A stretch of 64,000 nt of DNA, from positions 1 to 64,000 of the forward strand of contig DATAVB010000082.1 in NCBI GenBank assembly GCA_036267955.1, written 5' to 3'. The translations under genes were made by a program, and so were the position numbers. Origin of the DNA: DATAVB01 sp036267955 (GTDB taxonomy: Bacteria > Actinomycetota > Actinomycetes > Mycobacteriales > QHCD01). Positions within the stretch are counted from its first letter, which is position 1. Every line of letters begins with the position of its first letter. The notes below the pieces were generated by a model that saw nothing but the letters and a program-made list of their open reading frames with translations, had not been told where the DNA came from and searched no databases. Positions 1-7,181 of the stretch are shown here, in pieces.

Positions 1-107
1 GCTGGTCTCCAACGCGCATCCGCAAAACGCCACGGAATTGTCTCCACATGAAACAGCTACTCACGCCAGAGACCCCTGAACAAAGGGTCCGACAACCCTC
101 GACCCAA
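1..107. other. Left edge, no gene seen
   Basis: No coding sequence is supported here. A weak inverted repeat (GACCC/GGGTC, about positions 71-90) lies just downstream of the leftward YjbR gene. It could be a poor terminator, but it has a long loop and no T-run. Confidence 0.3.
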
Positions 108-452
108 CTACCGGGCGGTGTCGAATTCGGTGACCAGCCGCGCCGGCGCCCGCAGCCGCCAGGACTCGGTTAACAGCTCGCGCAACTCATCGGCACCCAC
201 CCCCGCGAACCGGACCAGCACGCTCGGGTGCCCGTCGTAGTGCGGCGTGGTGCAGAACTTCGCCGGCTCCGACTCGATCAGACCACGCTTCTCCGCCTCG
301 TCAGCGACCCACACCAGGAGCACGTCGCCCTCCTCGCGGATCCGTGCGAACAGCCGGTCCCGCACCCGGAAGCCGGGCGTGCCGTACGACGCCTTCTCGG
401 TCGTGGCCGGCAGTGACAGAGCTATCCGGCGCACATCCTCCGCGGTGATCAT
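108..452 (-). CDS. MmcQ/YjbR family protein
   Basis: A 114-residue protein of the MmcQ/YjbR (CyaY-like fold) family, often annotated as a DNA-binding protein; no enzymatic role is established. Visible family features are the N-terminal helix ending in LSLPATTEK, the core FRVRDRLFARI, a central WVADEAEK strand-helix and a C-terminal SWRLRAPARL segment. The length is typical for a single-domain member. ATG at 452 is chosen over the GTG one codon upstream at 455; neither has a clear ribosome-binding site. It stands alone, divergent from the kinase gene. The family call is secure and the function unknown. Confidence 0.8.
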   Translation of the reverse strand: MITAEDVRRIALSLPATTEKASYGTPGFRVRDRLFARIREEGDVLLVWVADEAEKRGLIESEPAKFCTTPHYDGHPSVLVRFAGVGADELRELLTESWRLRAPARLVTEFDTAR

Positions 453-613
453 CACCCGAGTATGGCGAACGGGACCGGATGAAGCGGTGATAATCAGACC
501 GGCCGTCAGGGGGTGGAACGACGCGCCAACCGGGACGTCCCTACGAAGCGTCCTATGGTTGTGCAGGGCCGGGTGCCGCCAGGCGCCCCATAGAGGATCC
601 GGAGGAGTGCGCC

Positions 614-2461
614 GTGGGCAGCATCGAGCAGCTCATCGGATCGCTGCTCAGTGCGCTGCACGGGGTGGTGCGCCCGCCGGTCTGTCGCAACGACTGGCTC
701 TCCACGATCAGCCTGCTCGGCGGCATCGTCGCCCTGTTGCCCGTGCTGGCCGCCGTACTCATCGCGCTCATCCGCAAGGGCACCGGCAACCGCTACAACG
801 TCGCTACGGGCAGCGTGTTCGGCACCATCGGCGTGGTCTGCTGCTTTGGTCTGCCGTGGCTCGCGTTCCGCGGCGCGTCCGGCGTCTTCCGGGACGTGGC
901 GAACGGTGGTGATGGCCCCGGGCTCTCGTTCGGCGATGTGGCCAGCATCGGACGACGGTCCTGTTTCGTGGACAATCAGCGCGGCCATCTCGGCGCCGGC
1001 CGCACCGTCTACCGGGCGCTCACCGGCCCGCATGCCGACAGTGCGACCTTTGGGCTGCAGCTCGCCCTGCTCGTCGGGGCGCCGATTCTTACGATCATCT
1101 TCGTCATGCTGCAGGGCCGGGTTGCGCTCCGGCGAGGCCAGAAGTGGCCGGGTCGCTTCCTGTGGGTGCCGGTCGTCGGCCTCGTCGCGGCGACCGCGCC
1201 GCTGCGGGCCGGCGTGACCGAGCAGCTGTGGCTCGGCGTCGCCCCGGTCAGCGCGGTCGGCATCCTGATCGTCTTCTTCTTCGGCAAACCCCGGTGGTCG
1301 GTGATCAACCGGTCCGGTGCCGATCGGGCCCGGCCACCGAGTCCGGCGCCGGCCCCGCCGCTCCAGGCACAACCGCAGCAGACACCGCAGCATGCGCCGT
1401 TGCATGTCCCCGCAAATCAGACACCGTCGTACAACGCGGCGTACAACCAACCGCAGGGCGGCTATAACCAGGCACCCCTGCCGTACGGCCCCAGATCGGG
1501 CAACAACGGACATGCGAACGGCAACGGCCAGCAGGTCAAACGACCGCAGCCGCTGGCGCCGACCGCTCAGTTGACGGCGGCAAAGCAACCGACGGCCGCC
1601 AACGACGGGCGCTTCCAGCGGGTCCGGACGCTCGGCTCCGGCGGCTTCGGCACAGTCTGGCTGGCGATGGACACCCACCTCAACCGGACCGTGGCGGTGA
1701 AGTTCGCGCACGTGCCGGACGAGGAGACCGAGCAGCGGATCCGGCGCGAGGCCAGGGCGTTGGCCGCCGTCCGGCACCCCAACTGCGTACGGATCTACGA
1801 CATCGTCGTTGAGCCGGACGGTGTCGGGCTCGTGATGGAGTACATCGAGGGCGCGCTGCTGGCCGATGTCGTACGGCACAACGGCAGGATGGACGACGTC
1901 GCGGCCGCCCGGCTGTGGCTCACCATGGCCGGCGCGCTCGAGGCGGCGCACGCCGAGGGCGTGCTGCACCGTGATGTGAAGCCGTCCAACGTCATCGTCG
2001 ACCAACGCGGTACGCCGCACCTCATCGACTTCGGGATCGCCCGCTCAACCGGCGACAACACCCTCACCGGCACCGGGATGATGGTCGGTACGCCGGACTA
2101 CCTGGCGCCGGAGATCGCCCGCAACGGGCCGCCGACCACGGCCGCCGACTGCTGGCAGTTGGCGGCGACCGTCAGCTACGCGCTGTCGAGCAAACCGCCG
2201 CGAGGTAAGCGGACCAACGTGATGTCCTCGATGATGGCGGCCGCGCAGCAGGAGCCCTGCACCGAGCTGCCGACCGGCAGCGTGCATGCCCGGCTGCTCA
2301 GCGCCGCGCTGGACAACGACCCGGCCCAGCGGCCGACGCTGGCCACGATCCGGCGCGAGATCTCCGGCTGGCTGGCCCGGACCGGGCACGCCGAGGAGGG
2401 CCCGGTCGCGGCGACCGAGGTCATCCAGGACGGGCCAGCGGACCGCACCGTCCGCCAGTAA
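614..2461 (+). CDS. Membrane Ser/Thr protein kinase with N-terminal sensor-like membrane domain
   Basis: A 615-residue Hanks-type protein kinase. The GTG start at 614 has GGAGGA seven bases upstream. Residues 1-230 hold about five hydrophobic segments (roughly 29-53, 61-86, 146-168, 182-200, 207-224). Positive charges after segments 1, 3 and 5 place the N-terminus and a roughly 60-residue loop (87-145) outside the cell. Cys24 and Cys117 both fall on that side. A Pro/Gln/Asn-rich linker (235-330) leads to the kinase domain (334-590): glycine loop GSGGFGTV 341-348, Lys363, Glu379, catalytic loop HRDVKPSN 452-459, DFG 472-474 and APE 498-500. All key catalytic residues are present. Most actinobacterial kinases have the opposite order, with the kinase first and a transmembrane sensor last. 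The signal sensed and the substrates are unknown. A 22-bp-arm palindrome follows the stop codon. Confidence 0.9.
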   Translation: MGSIEQLIGSLLSALHGVVRPPVCRNDWLSTISLLGGIVALLPVLAAVLIALIRKGTGNRYNVATGSVFGTIGVVCCFGLPWLAFRGASGVFRDVANGGDGPGLSFGDVASIGRRSCFVDNQRGHLGAGRTVYRALTGPHADSATFGLQLALLVGAPILTIIFVMLQGRVALRRGQKWPGRFLWVPVVGLVAATAPLRAGVTEQLWLGVAPVSAVGILIVFFFGKPRWSVINRSGADRARPPSPAPAPPLQAQPQQTPQHAPLHVPANQTPSYNAAYNQPQGGYNQAPLPYGPRSGNNGHANGNGQQVKRPQPLAPTAQLTAAKQPTAANDGRFQRVRTLGSGGFGTVWLAMDTHLNRTVAVKFAHVPDEETEQRIRREARALAAVRHPNCVRIYDIVVEPDGVGLVMEYIEGALLADVVRHNGRMDDVAAARLWLTMAGALEAAHAEGVLHRDVKPSNVIVDQRGTPHLIDFGIARSTGDNTLTGTGMMVGTPDYLAPEIARNGPPTTAADCWQLAATVSYALSSKPPRGKRTNVMSSMMAAAQQEPCTELPTGSVHARLLSAALDNDPAQRPTLATIRREISGWLARTGHAEEGPVAATEVIQDGPADRTVRQ

Positions 2462-2478
2462 CCCGCCCACAAACAGAA

Positions 2479-2533
2479 CGGCGCCAATGTGGCGTTGGGG
2501 TGACTAGATTGCCCCAACGCCACATTGGCGCCG
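2479..2533. repeat. Perfect palindromic element, copy 1 (class A)
   Basis: Two perfect 22-bp arms (2479-2500 and 2512-2533) flank an 11-base loop, TGACTAGATTG. The element lies between the convergent kinase and aldo-keto reductase genes, so its transcript hairpin could end transcription from both sides, although no T-run follows. A second copy, inverted by its loop sequence, lies at 48636-48684 inside prmC. That marks it as a dispersed repeat and not only a local terminator. Confidence 0.85.
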
Positions 2534-2547
2534 AATGGACCGACCGG

Positions 2548-3330
2548 TCAGGCGAGACCGTCGAGCGAGGCGACCTCGGCGTCGGTCAACGTGAAACCGA
2601 AGATGCCGAAGTTGGTCTCGATCCGGGCCGGGGTCACCGACTTCGGGATCACCACAACGCCGTGCTCGAGGTGCCAGCGCAGCACCACCTGGTCGGGCGT
2701 GACGCCGTGCGCAGCGGCGATCTCGGCCAGCGTCTGGTGCGACAGGTCGGTCGTCTTGAACGGGCTGTAACCCTCCAAGACGATCGACCGCTCGTTGTGC
2801 TCGGCCAGCCGCTTCGCATCGTGCAGCGAGGGGCCCCACTTGATCTGGTTGACCGCGGGCGCCTCGCCGGTCGCGTCGATCAGCTCGTCGAGCTGCGCCG
2901 TGCTGTAGTTGCTGACGCCGATCTCGCGGGCCTGACCATTGTCCCGGATCGCCCGGAACTGCTTCCAGGTATCGGGAGCGGCGCCACCGTTCGGCGGCCA
3001 GTGCACGAGCCACAGGTCGACGTATTCGGTGCCGAGCTTGCTCAGGCTCTCGTCGATGGTCTGCTGCTCGCGGCCGGCGTGGTCCGGCGGGAGCTTGGTG
3101 GTGATGAAGATGTCCGCGCGCGGCACGCCGCTGTCGGCGACCGCCTTGCCGACCTCCGCCTCGTTGCCGTAGCCGGTGGCGGTGTCGATGTGCCGGTATC
3201 CGGTCTGCAGCGCGTGCAGCACCGAGTTGTACGCGTCCTGGTCTTCCGACTGCCACGTGCCGATGCCGAGCAGCGGCATCTGATGGCCGCCGCGCAGAGT
3301 GACTGCCGGTCCGCCATTGTGCTGCGTCAT
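2548..3330 (-). CDS. Aldo/keto reductase (2,5-diketo-gluconate reductase type)
   Basis: A 260-residue NADPH-dependent oxidoreductase of the AKR superfamily, expected to reduce aldehydes or ketones; the substrate cannot be told. Visible motifs are the N-terminal LGIGTWQ strand, DTATGYGNEAEVG (catalytic Asp and Tyr), TTKLPP with catalytic Lys, the LVHWP motif with catalytic His, GVSNY, and the cofactor-binding IPKSVTPARIETNFGIF. The open frame runs 47 codons further upstream, but the family start and GGAAGGA before ATG 3330 fix this start. The aminotransferase gene lies 37 bases upstream on the same strand, so the two are probably cotranscribed. Confidence 0.88.
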   Translation of the reverse strand: MTQHNGGPAVTLRGGHQMPLLGIGTWQSEDQDAYNSVLHALQTGYRHIDTATGYGNEAEVGKAVADSGVPRADIFITTKLPPDHAGREQQTIDESLSKLGTEYVDLWLVHWPPNGGAAPDTWKQFRAIRDNGQAREIGVSNYSTAQLDELIDATGEAPAVNQIKWGPSLHDAKRLAEHNERSIVLEGYSPFKTTDLSHQTLAEIAAAHGVTPDQVVLRWHLEHGVVVIPKSVTPARIETNFGIFGFTLTDAEVASLDGLA

Positions 3331-3367
3331 GCGGTTCGTCCTTCCGGGTTCAGTTGTGGGATGTAGG

Positions 3368-4465
3368 TCAACCGCGTATCGCCGCGACCGCTGCCGCAAG
3401 TCGGGCCACGCCCTCGTCGATGCGGTCCGGGGTGACCGCCGAGTAGGCGAGCCGGACCGAGTGGTCGCCACCGGTGAGCAGGAAGTCGGTCCCCGCCACT
3501 ACCGCCACGCCGCGCTCGGCGGCGGCCGGCAGCAGCTTGGCGACATCGACGTCCTCGGGCAGATCCAGCCAGAGGAAATACCCGCCCTCCGGGAGGGTGA
3601 ACCTGGCGTCGGGGATCTCCCGACGCAGCGCCTCACCCAGCCGCTGGGACCGCTCGGCCAGGGCGACCTGGACGGTCTTGATCGACTCGTCCAACCCGCC
3701 GGAGACGCAGAACTGGTACGCGATGGCCTGCGACACCATGTTCGGCGAGATGTAGGTGTTGGTGGCCTGCTTGGCGATCCCGGCGATGACGCCGGCCGGG
3801 CCGACCAGGTAGCCGACCCGGATGCCCGGGCAGACCGTCTTGGAGAACGAGGACGCGTAGACGACGTGTTCGGACTCGTCGGCCTCGAACATCGTCGGCA
3901 GCGGCGTTCCGGTGAACCGGACGTCGCGGTAGGGGTCGTCCTCGAAGATCGTGAAGTCGTACTCGCGGGACAACTCCACCAGCGCCTGCCGCCGAGGCAG
4001 CGAGAGCGTCACACCGGCCGGGTTGTGGAAGTTGGGGATGATGTGCGCCAGCGTCGGCCGCACCCCCGAGGCCAGCACGGTGCGCAGCTCATCGGTGTCC
4101 ACCCCGTCGGCGTCGACCGTGATCGGGTGCAGGTCGGCGCCGCGGTTGCGCAGCCCGAGGAGCGTCCGATCGTAGGTCGGCTTCTCCACGATCACCGGGG
4201 TGCCCGGCTCGACCAGCGCGTCGAACAGGAACGCGTCGGCCTGCATCGAGCCGTTGGTGACCAGCACCTGATCGGGCGTCACGACGTGTTTCTCGGCGAC
4301 CCAGGCCCGCAGCGGCTGGTAGCCGACGGACGTGCCGTACGCAGTTGTGCCGCCCGGATCGCGCTCGAAAGCGTGCTGTGCGGCGGTCTTGAGGCCCTCG
4401 ATGTTGACGATGTCGAGCGACGGGGCCCCACGGGCGAAAGAAATAAGGTCTGTTCCCACGCTCAA
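3368..4465 (-). CDS. PLP-dependent aminotransferase, class I/II
   Basis: A 365-residue fold-type I aminotransferase resembling 2-aminoadipate/aromatic aminotransferases and the catalytic half of MocR proteins, but without the DNA-binding N-terminus. Visible motifs are TNGSMQADAFLF (cofactor phosphate region), NFHNPAG (substrate/cofactor Asn), EDDPYRDVRF (the Asp that contacts the pyridine nitrogen and the Tyr) and SSFSKTVCPGIRVGY, which carries the Schiff-base lysine and a phosphate-binding Arg. It is followed after 37 bases by an aldo-keto reductase, which hints at amino-acid or keto-acid metabolism without identifying a pathway. ATG 4465 is the first start of the frame. Confidence 0.88.
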   Translation of the reverse strand: MSVGTDLISFARGAPSLDIVNIEGLKTAAQHAFERDPGGTTAYGTSVGYQPLRAWVAEKHVVTPDQVLVTNGSMQADAFLFDALVEPGTPVIVEKPTYDRTLLGLRNRGADLHPITVDADGVDTDELRTVLASGVRPTLAHIIPNFHNPAGVTLSLPRRQALVELSREYDFTIFEDDPYRDVRFTGTPLPTMFEADESEHVVYASSFSKTVCPGIRVGYLVGPAGVIAGIAKQATNTYISPNMVSQAIAYQFCVSGGLDESIKTVQVALAERSQRLGEALRREIPDARFTLPEGGYFLWLDLPEDVDVAKLLPAAAERGVAVVAGTDFLLTGGDHSVRLAYSAVTPDRIDEGVARLAAAVAAIRG

Positions 4466-4516
4466 AGCCTACGGCCCGCAAGATTTACGTCGACACCCCC
4501 CGGGTTAGATGAGTTC

Positions 4517-4999
4517 ATGCGGGTTGCCGTCATCTCCGATACGCATGCGCCGCGGCGTTGGCGCTCCTGCCCGCCGCGGGTGGCCGAGTTGCTGGCCGGC
4601 GTCGACCTGATCCTGCACGCCGGCGACGTGTGCCTGCCGGGCGTGCTCACCGAGCTGGCCGGGTTCGCCCCGGTGCACGTGGTGAAGGGCAACAACGACG
4701 GCCCGGACCTCGATGCGCCGGAGACGCTGCGGCTCGAGTTGGACGGGCTCGTCGTCGCGATGATCCACGACAGTGGGCCGGCCGCGGGTCGGGCGGCCCG
4801 GATGCGGCGGGCCTTCCCGGACGCCGATCTGGTGGTGTTCGGCCACTCGCACATCCCGCTGGACGAGACCGCGGGCGGGTTGCGCATCTTCAACCCGGGC
4901 TCGCCGACCGACCGGCGACGCCAGCCGCACGGCACCATCGGCCTCCTGGAGATCAGCGGCGACGAGCTGGTCGAGGCCCGCATCATCCCGGTCACCTGA
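4517..4999 (+). CDS. YfcE/MJ0936-type metallophosphoesterase
   Basis: A 160-residue calcineurin-like phosphoesterase with two-metal catalysis. The full motif series is present: DTH near residue 8, HAGDVC, GNND, MIHDSG and GHSHIP, ending in the NPGSPTDRR signature of the YfcE family. Relatives hydrolyse phosphodiesters or phosphomonoesters in vitro; the physiological substrate is unknown. The frame stays open far upstream through the antisense of the aminotransferase gene. ATG 4517 starts the DTH strand at the family position. It is transcribed divergently from the aminotransferase gene, 51 bases away. Confidence 0.88.
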   Translation: MRVAVISDTHAPRRWRSCPPRVAELLAGVDLILHAGDVCLPGVLTELAGFAPVHVVKGNNDGPDLDAPETLRLELDGLVVAMIHDSGPAAGRAARMRRAFPDADLVVFGHSHIPLDETAGGLRIFNPGSPTDRRRQPHGTIGLLEISGDELVEARIIPVT

Positions 5000-5076
5000 C
5001 ACGTCGGTGTCGCACGTGCATTCCGGCTAATTGGACGATCAGGGATGTGAGTCGAGTCTGGCACTTTGGTTGGTCG

Positions 5077-5106
5077 TGCAACCTTTGGCCCTGCCGTGGT
5101 GTCATC
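5077..5106 (+). promoter_or_regulatory. Possible self-regulated ECF promoter of the sigma gene
   Basis: TGCAACC (5077-5083) and GTCATC (5101-5106) are separated by 17 bases, just ahead of the GTG start at 5112. The AACC-type -35 resembles ECF promoters. If real, the message would start at or next to the start codon, which would fit the absence of a ribosome-binding site. This rests on the bases alone. Confidence 0.3.
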
Positions 5107-5111
5107 TTGTT

Positions 5112-5611
5112 GTGGTGGCAGATTTCGCGGAGTTCGCTCGAGCGTCGATGCCCGAGTTGCGGCGCTTTGCGTTCCTGCTTGCCGGCAGCCAGGCAGATGG
5201 CGACGATCTGGTGCAAGAGGCGCTCCTTCGGACCGCCGTGCGGTGGCCGTATGTGCGCAACCGCGATCGGCCCGAGGCGTATGTCCGCGAGGCTATCGTC
5301 CGACTGCATATCAACCGGTTCCATCGAGTGTGGCGACGAGAAACACCCACGTCTGATTCCCGGATACCGCAGCTCCGGTCGTCGATCTCGAGACCCGTGA
5401 TCTGCTGTGGCGCGCGCTACGCGCTATTCCGCCTCGGCAGCGGGCCGCGTTGGTGCTGCGCTATTACGAGGACCTGCCTGAAGCAGCCATCGCTGAACTA
5501 TCGAACTGCTCAATCGGCACGGTCAGGAGCCAGACGTCCCGTGGTCCAGCGAAATTGCAGACGGTCTTGGCAGCGTCAGATGAATCACACACTCGTGGAG
5601 GTGCGTCGTGA
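5112..5611 (+). pseudogene. ECF sigma factor (SigE-like family), disrupted by a frameshift
   Basis: The first frame, from GTG 5112/5115, encodes sigma region 2: PELRRFAFLLAG, DDLVQEALLRT and the AYVREAIVRLHINRF recognition segment. After the TGA at 5354-5356 of the second frame, and before about 5375, homology moves to that second frame. There it encodes region 4: LRAIPPRQRAALVLRYYED, AAIAELSNCSIGTVRS. The second frame ends with TGA at 5609, overlapping the GTG of the next gene as in normal sigma/partner pairs. The shift equals loss of one base (or gain of two). Both halves are otherwise well conserved, so the change is recent, a sequencing error, or programmed; no slippery run is visible. 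As read, the first frame continues to 5615 with an unrelated C-terminus. Confidence 0.8.
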
Positions 5612-6174
5612 TTGATGTGGAAGACGAGTTGCGGCGCACCTTACGACAGCCGCCGGCAGCATTCGATCCCACTGCACCCGGCGTTACCGTCGAGGACGTG
5701 GTGCGGAGTGCTCGGCGACGGCGTGGAATGCTCGCCGCCGGATGCGCGGTAGTCGTTGCGCTCATCGCGGTGGGGATTGTGCAGTTGACAGGGCTGCGGC
5801 ATCAGGAGCCTGCAAGCGAGGCCACGCCCGCTCTGGTACGCGATGCAGCGACTCAGGCGGTCCAGGACAACAAGGCAGTGCTCGACCACCCGATTCAATG
5901 GGTCATCATCTCCGCTGCCCAATGGAACAGCATTAGTGGTGCGACACTGCCCACTACGACCGGCCGGGTGTATTTGCTGCAGATGCAAGGGCGGTTCCAG
6001 TGCCTCATCTGTCATCACCCGTCCGCCACGGATGTCCCGAGGTCATCGGTGTTGCTGGTCGAAACGCCGGTGCAGGCGTCCCGAACTGACCGGCCTGGCT
6101 ACAGCCTGAGCAACGTCACCATCGATCTGAACCGCTACGGCGCGGTGCGCACCTTCACACTGTCCGGCCGGTAG
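5608..6174 (+). CDS. Membrane protein paired with the ECF sigma gene
   Basis: A 188-residue protein that starts at GTG 5608, overlapping the sigma stop codon, so the two genes are translationally coupled. A short cytoplasmic head (1-46) with RTLRQPPAAF and the basic stretch ARRRR precedes one transmembrane helix (about 47-66) and an extracellular domain containing VYLLQMQGRF and a CLICHH cysteine pair. The arrangement is typical of proteins co-encoded with this sigma family, but no zinc-binding anti-sigma motif is seen. Its extracellular VxLxxMQGxF segment recurs in the convergent neighbour at 6237-6755. A strong hairpin overlaps its stop codon. Whether it inhibits the sigma factor is inference. 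Confidence 0.7.
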   Translation: MIDVEDELRRTLRQPPAAFDPTAPGVTVEDVVRSARRRRGMLAAGCAVVVALIAVGIVQLTGLRHQEPASEATPALVRDAATQAVQDNKAVLDHPIQWVIISAAQWNSISGATLPTTTGRVYLLQMQGRFQCLICHHPSATDVPRSSVLLVETPVQASRTDRPGYSLSNVTIDLNRYGAVRTFTLSGR

Positions 6175-6186
6175 GCCGGACAGTGT
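6157..6186 (+). terminator. Hairpin terminator overlapping the stop codon
   Basis: A perfect 13-bp GC-rich stem (6157-6169 with 6174-6186) and a GGTA loop include the last codons and TAG of the membrane protein gene. There is no long T-run, as is usual in high-GC actinobacteria. Confidence 0.75.
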
Positions 6187-6236
6187 TACCTGACCGCGGC
6201 ACGTGGTAAGGCTCTTGCGTACCCCGGGTAGTGCGG

Positions 6237-6755
6237 CTAACTAGTCAATGTCAAGGGCGAGCCGAGTCGGCTGAGCTGAATTGGCGTTGTCCCGATTCCC
6301 CAGTCGGTGATCTGGCCGGTTGTAGCGTTGATGATCAGGTAGATGTCGTTCCCGGTGGGAAGTGCACGACTGGGTGGCACATGCGCCATTCGCGCAGTGA
6401 ATGTTCCCTGCATGTCAATCAGCAGGACTGACTTGTCGGCATCGTACTGCGGTTGTGACAGGCGCGCCCCCGATGTCAGTCTCACAGCAGCCTGTCGAGA
6501 GGAATGCACGCACGAGACCTTGACCGGCGATGCATCACCATTCGCTGTAGCGAATGACCTCGCCTTCTGCAGCACCTGATCCGTTGTGAACGCGGAGCCG
6601 GGAACAGGCGGGGGTACGTGTGCCGAGCTTGTTTGTTGCAAAGCCAGCAGCACAAGAGCGATGGTCAGTACTGCGGTTGCCAACGAAATAGGAGCCCGCA
6701 GCAGGCGATTCAGCCGCCGCGACGATGTCGATCGGTGGTTATGCTTGTGCATCAT
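6237..6755 (-). CDS. Exported or membrane-anchored protein of unknown function
   Basis: A 172-residue protein with a basic head, a hydrophobic signal or anchor (about residues 24-43) and an extracytoplasmic domain. The core VLLIDMQGTF, a Pro-rich loop and YLIINATTGQITDWGI match the general plan of the domain in the convergent 5608-6174 protein, so both may belong to one small secreted-domain family. Its ATG at 6755 overlaps the stop of the upstream ORF by one base (TGATG), suggesting coupled translation. Convergent transcription from both sides ends near 6174-6237. The function is not recognised. Confidence 0.65.
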   Translation of the reverse strand: MMHKHNHRSTSSRRLNRLLRAPISLATAVLTIALVLLALQQTSSAHVPPPVPGSAFTTDQVLQKARSFATANGDASPVKVSCVHSSRQAAVRLTSGARLSQPQYDADKSVLLIDMQGTFTARMAHVPPSRALPTGNDIYLIINATTGQITDWGIGTTPIQLSRLGSPLTLTS

Positions 6756-7153
6756 CAGAAGTTATCGGTGGAGTCCGCGATGAGGCTGGGACCGCTCTTG
6801 ACCGCCCACTCCGTGCCGGTGTAATGAATGATCTGTATGTCGGAATACGTTCCGTACGATGGATACTGGCCATCGTAGTGCTCGTTGTAAGGGTGCTGGA
6901 ACTGCGAGCGGTAGTCCGCCCAGTAGTACTCAACCCCTGTTGTTTGGCCACCCGCGAACTCGGCTCCGCGGGTGATTCCGGCCTCGACCCAATTGCCTGC
7001 GGTCGATTGAGCGACCCACAGCGTACGAATAGATAAAGAACAGCCGTTTGGCCTAATCGGCCAGCAATCGCCGAGTTCAGCGGCAGCGGTATCTGCGCCG
7101 CGAATTAGCCCACTCTTGCCGACCCGCCGTCCAGCGTCGCACGCTGCATGCAC
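6755..7153 (-). CDS. Hypothetical protein, possibly lacking its 5' end
   Basis: A 132-residue ORF. Its middle and end (LWVAQSTAGNWVEAGITRG, then VEYYWADYRSQF and ending with IIHYTGTEWAVKSG) look like an extracellular beta-rich domain rich in Trp and Tyr. No signal peptide precedes it, and the first 45 residues look unlike the rest. A frameshift or truncation at the 5' end is therefore possible. It lies 28 bases downstream of the M1 peptidase gene on the same strand and overlaps the next gene by one base. I do not recognise a family with certainty. Confidence 0.45.
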   Translation of the reverse strand: MHAACDAGRRVGKSGLIRGADTAAAELGDCWPIRPNGCSLSIRTLWVAQSTAGNWVEAGITRGAEFAGGQTTGVEYYWADYRSQFQHPYNEHYDGQYPSYGTYSDIQIIHYTGTEWAVKSGPSLIADSTDNF

Positions 7154-7181
7154 CAGCGGTGACCACTCGCCGAGATGCGTT

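Noticed and set aside
506..2020. 504-codon ORF antisense to the kinase gene
   Set aside because: High-GC codon bias opens antisense frames. The sequence is low-complexity Arg/Gly/Asp-rich and the opposite strand holds an intact kinase.
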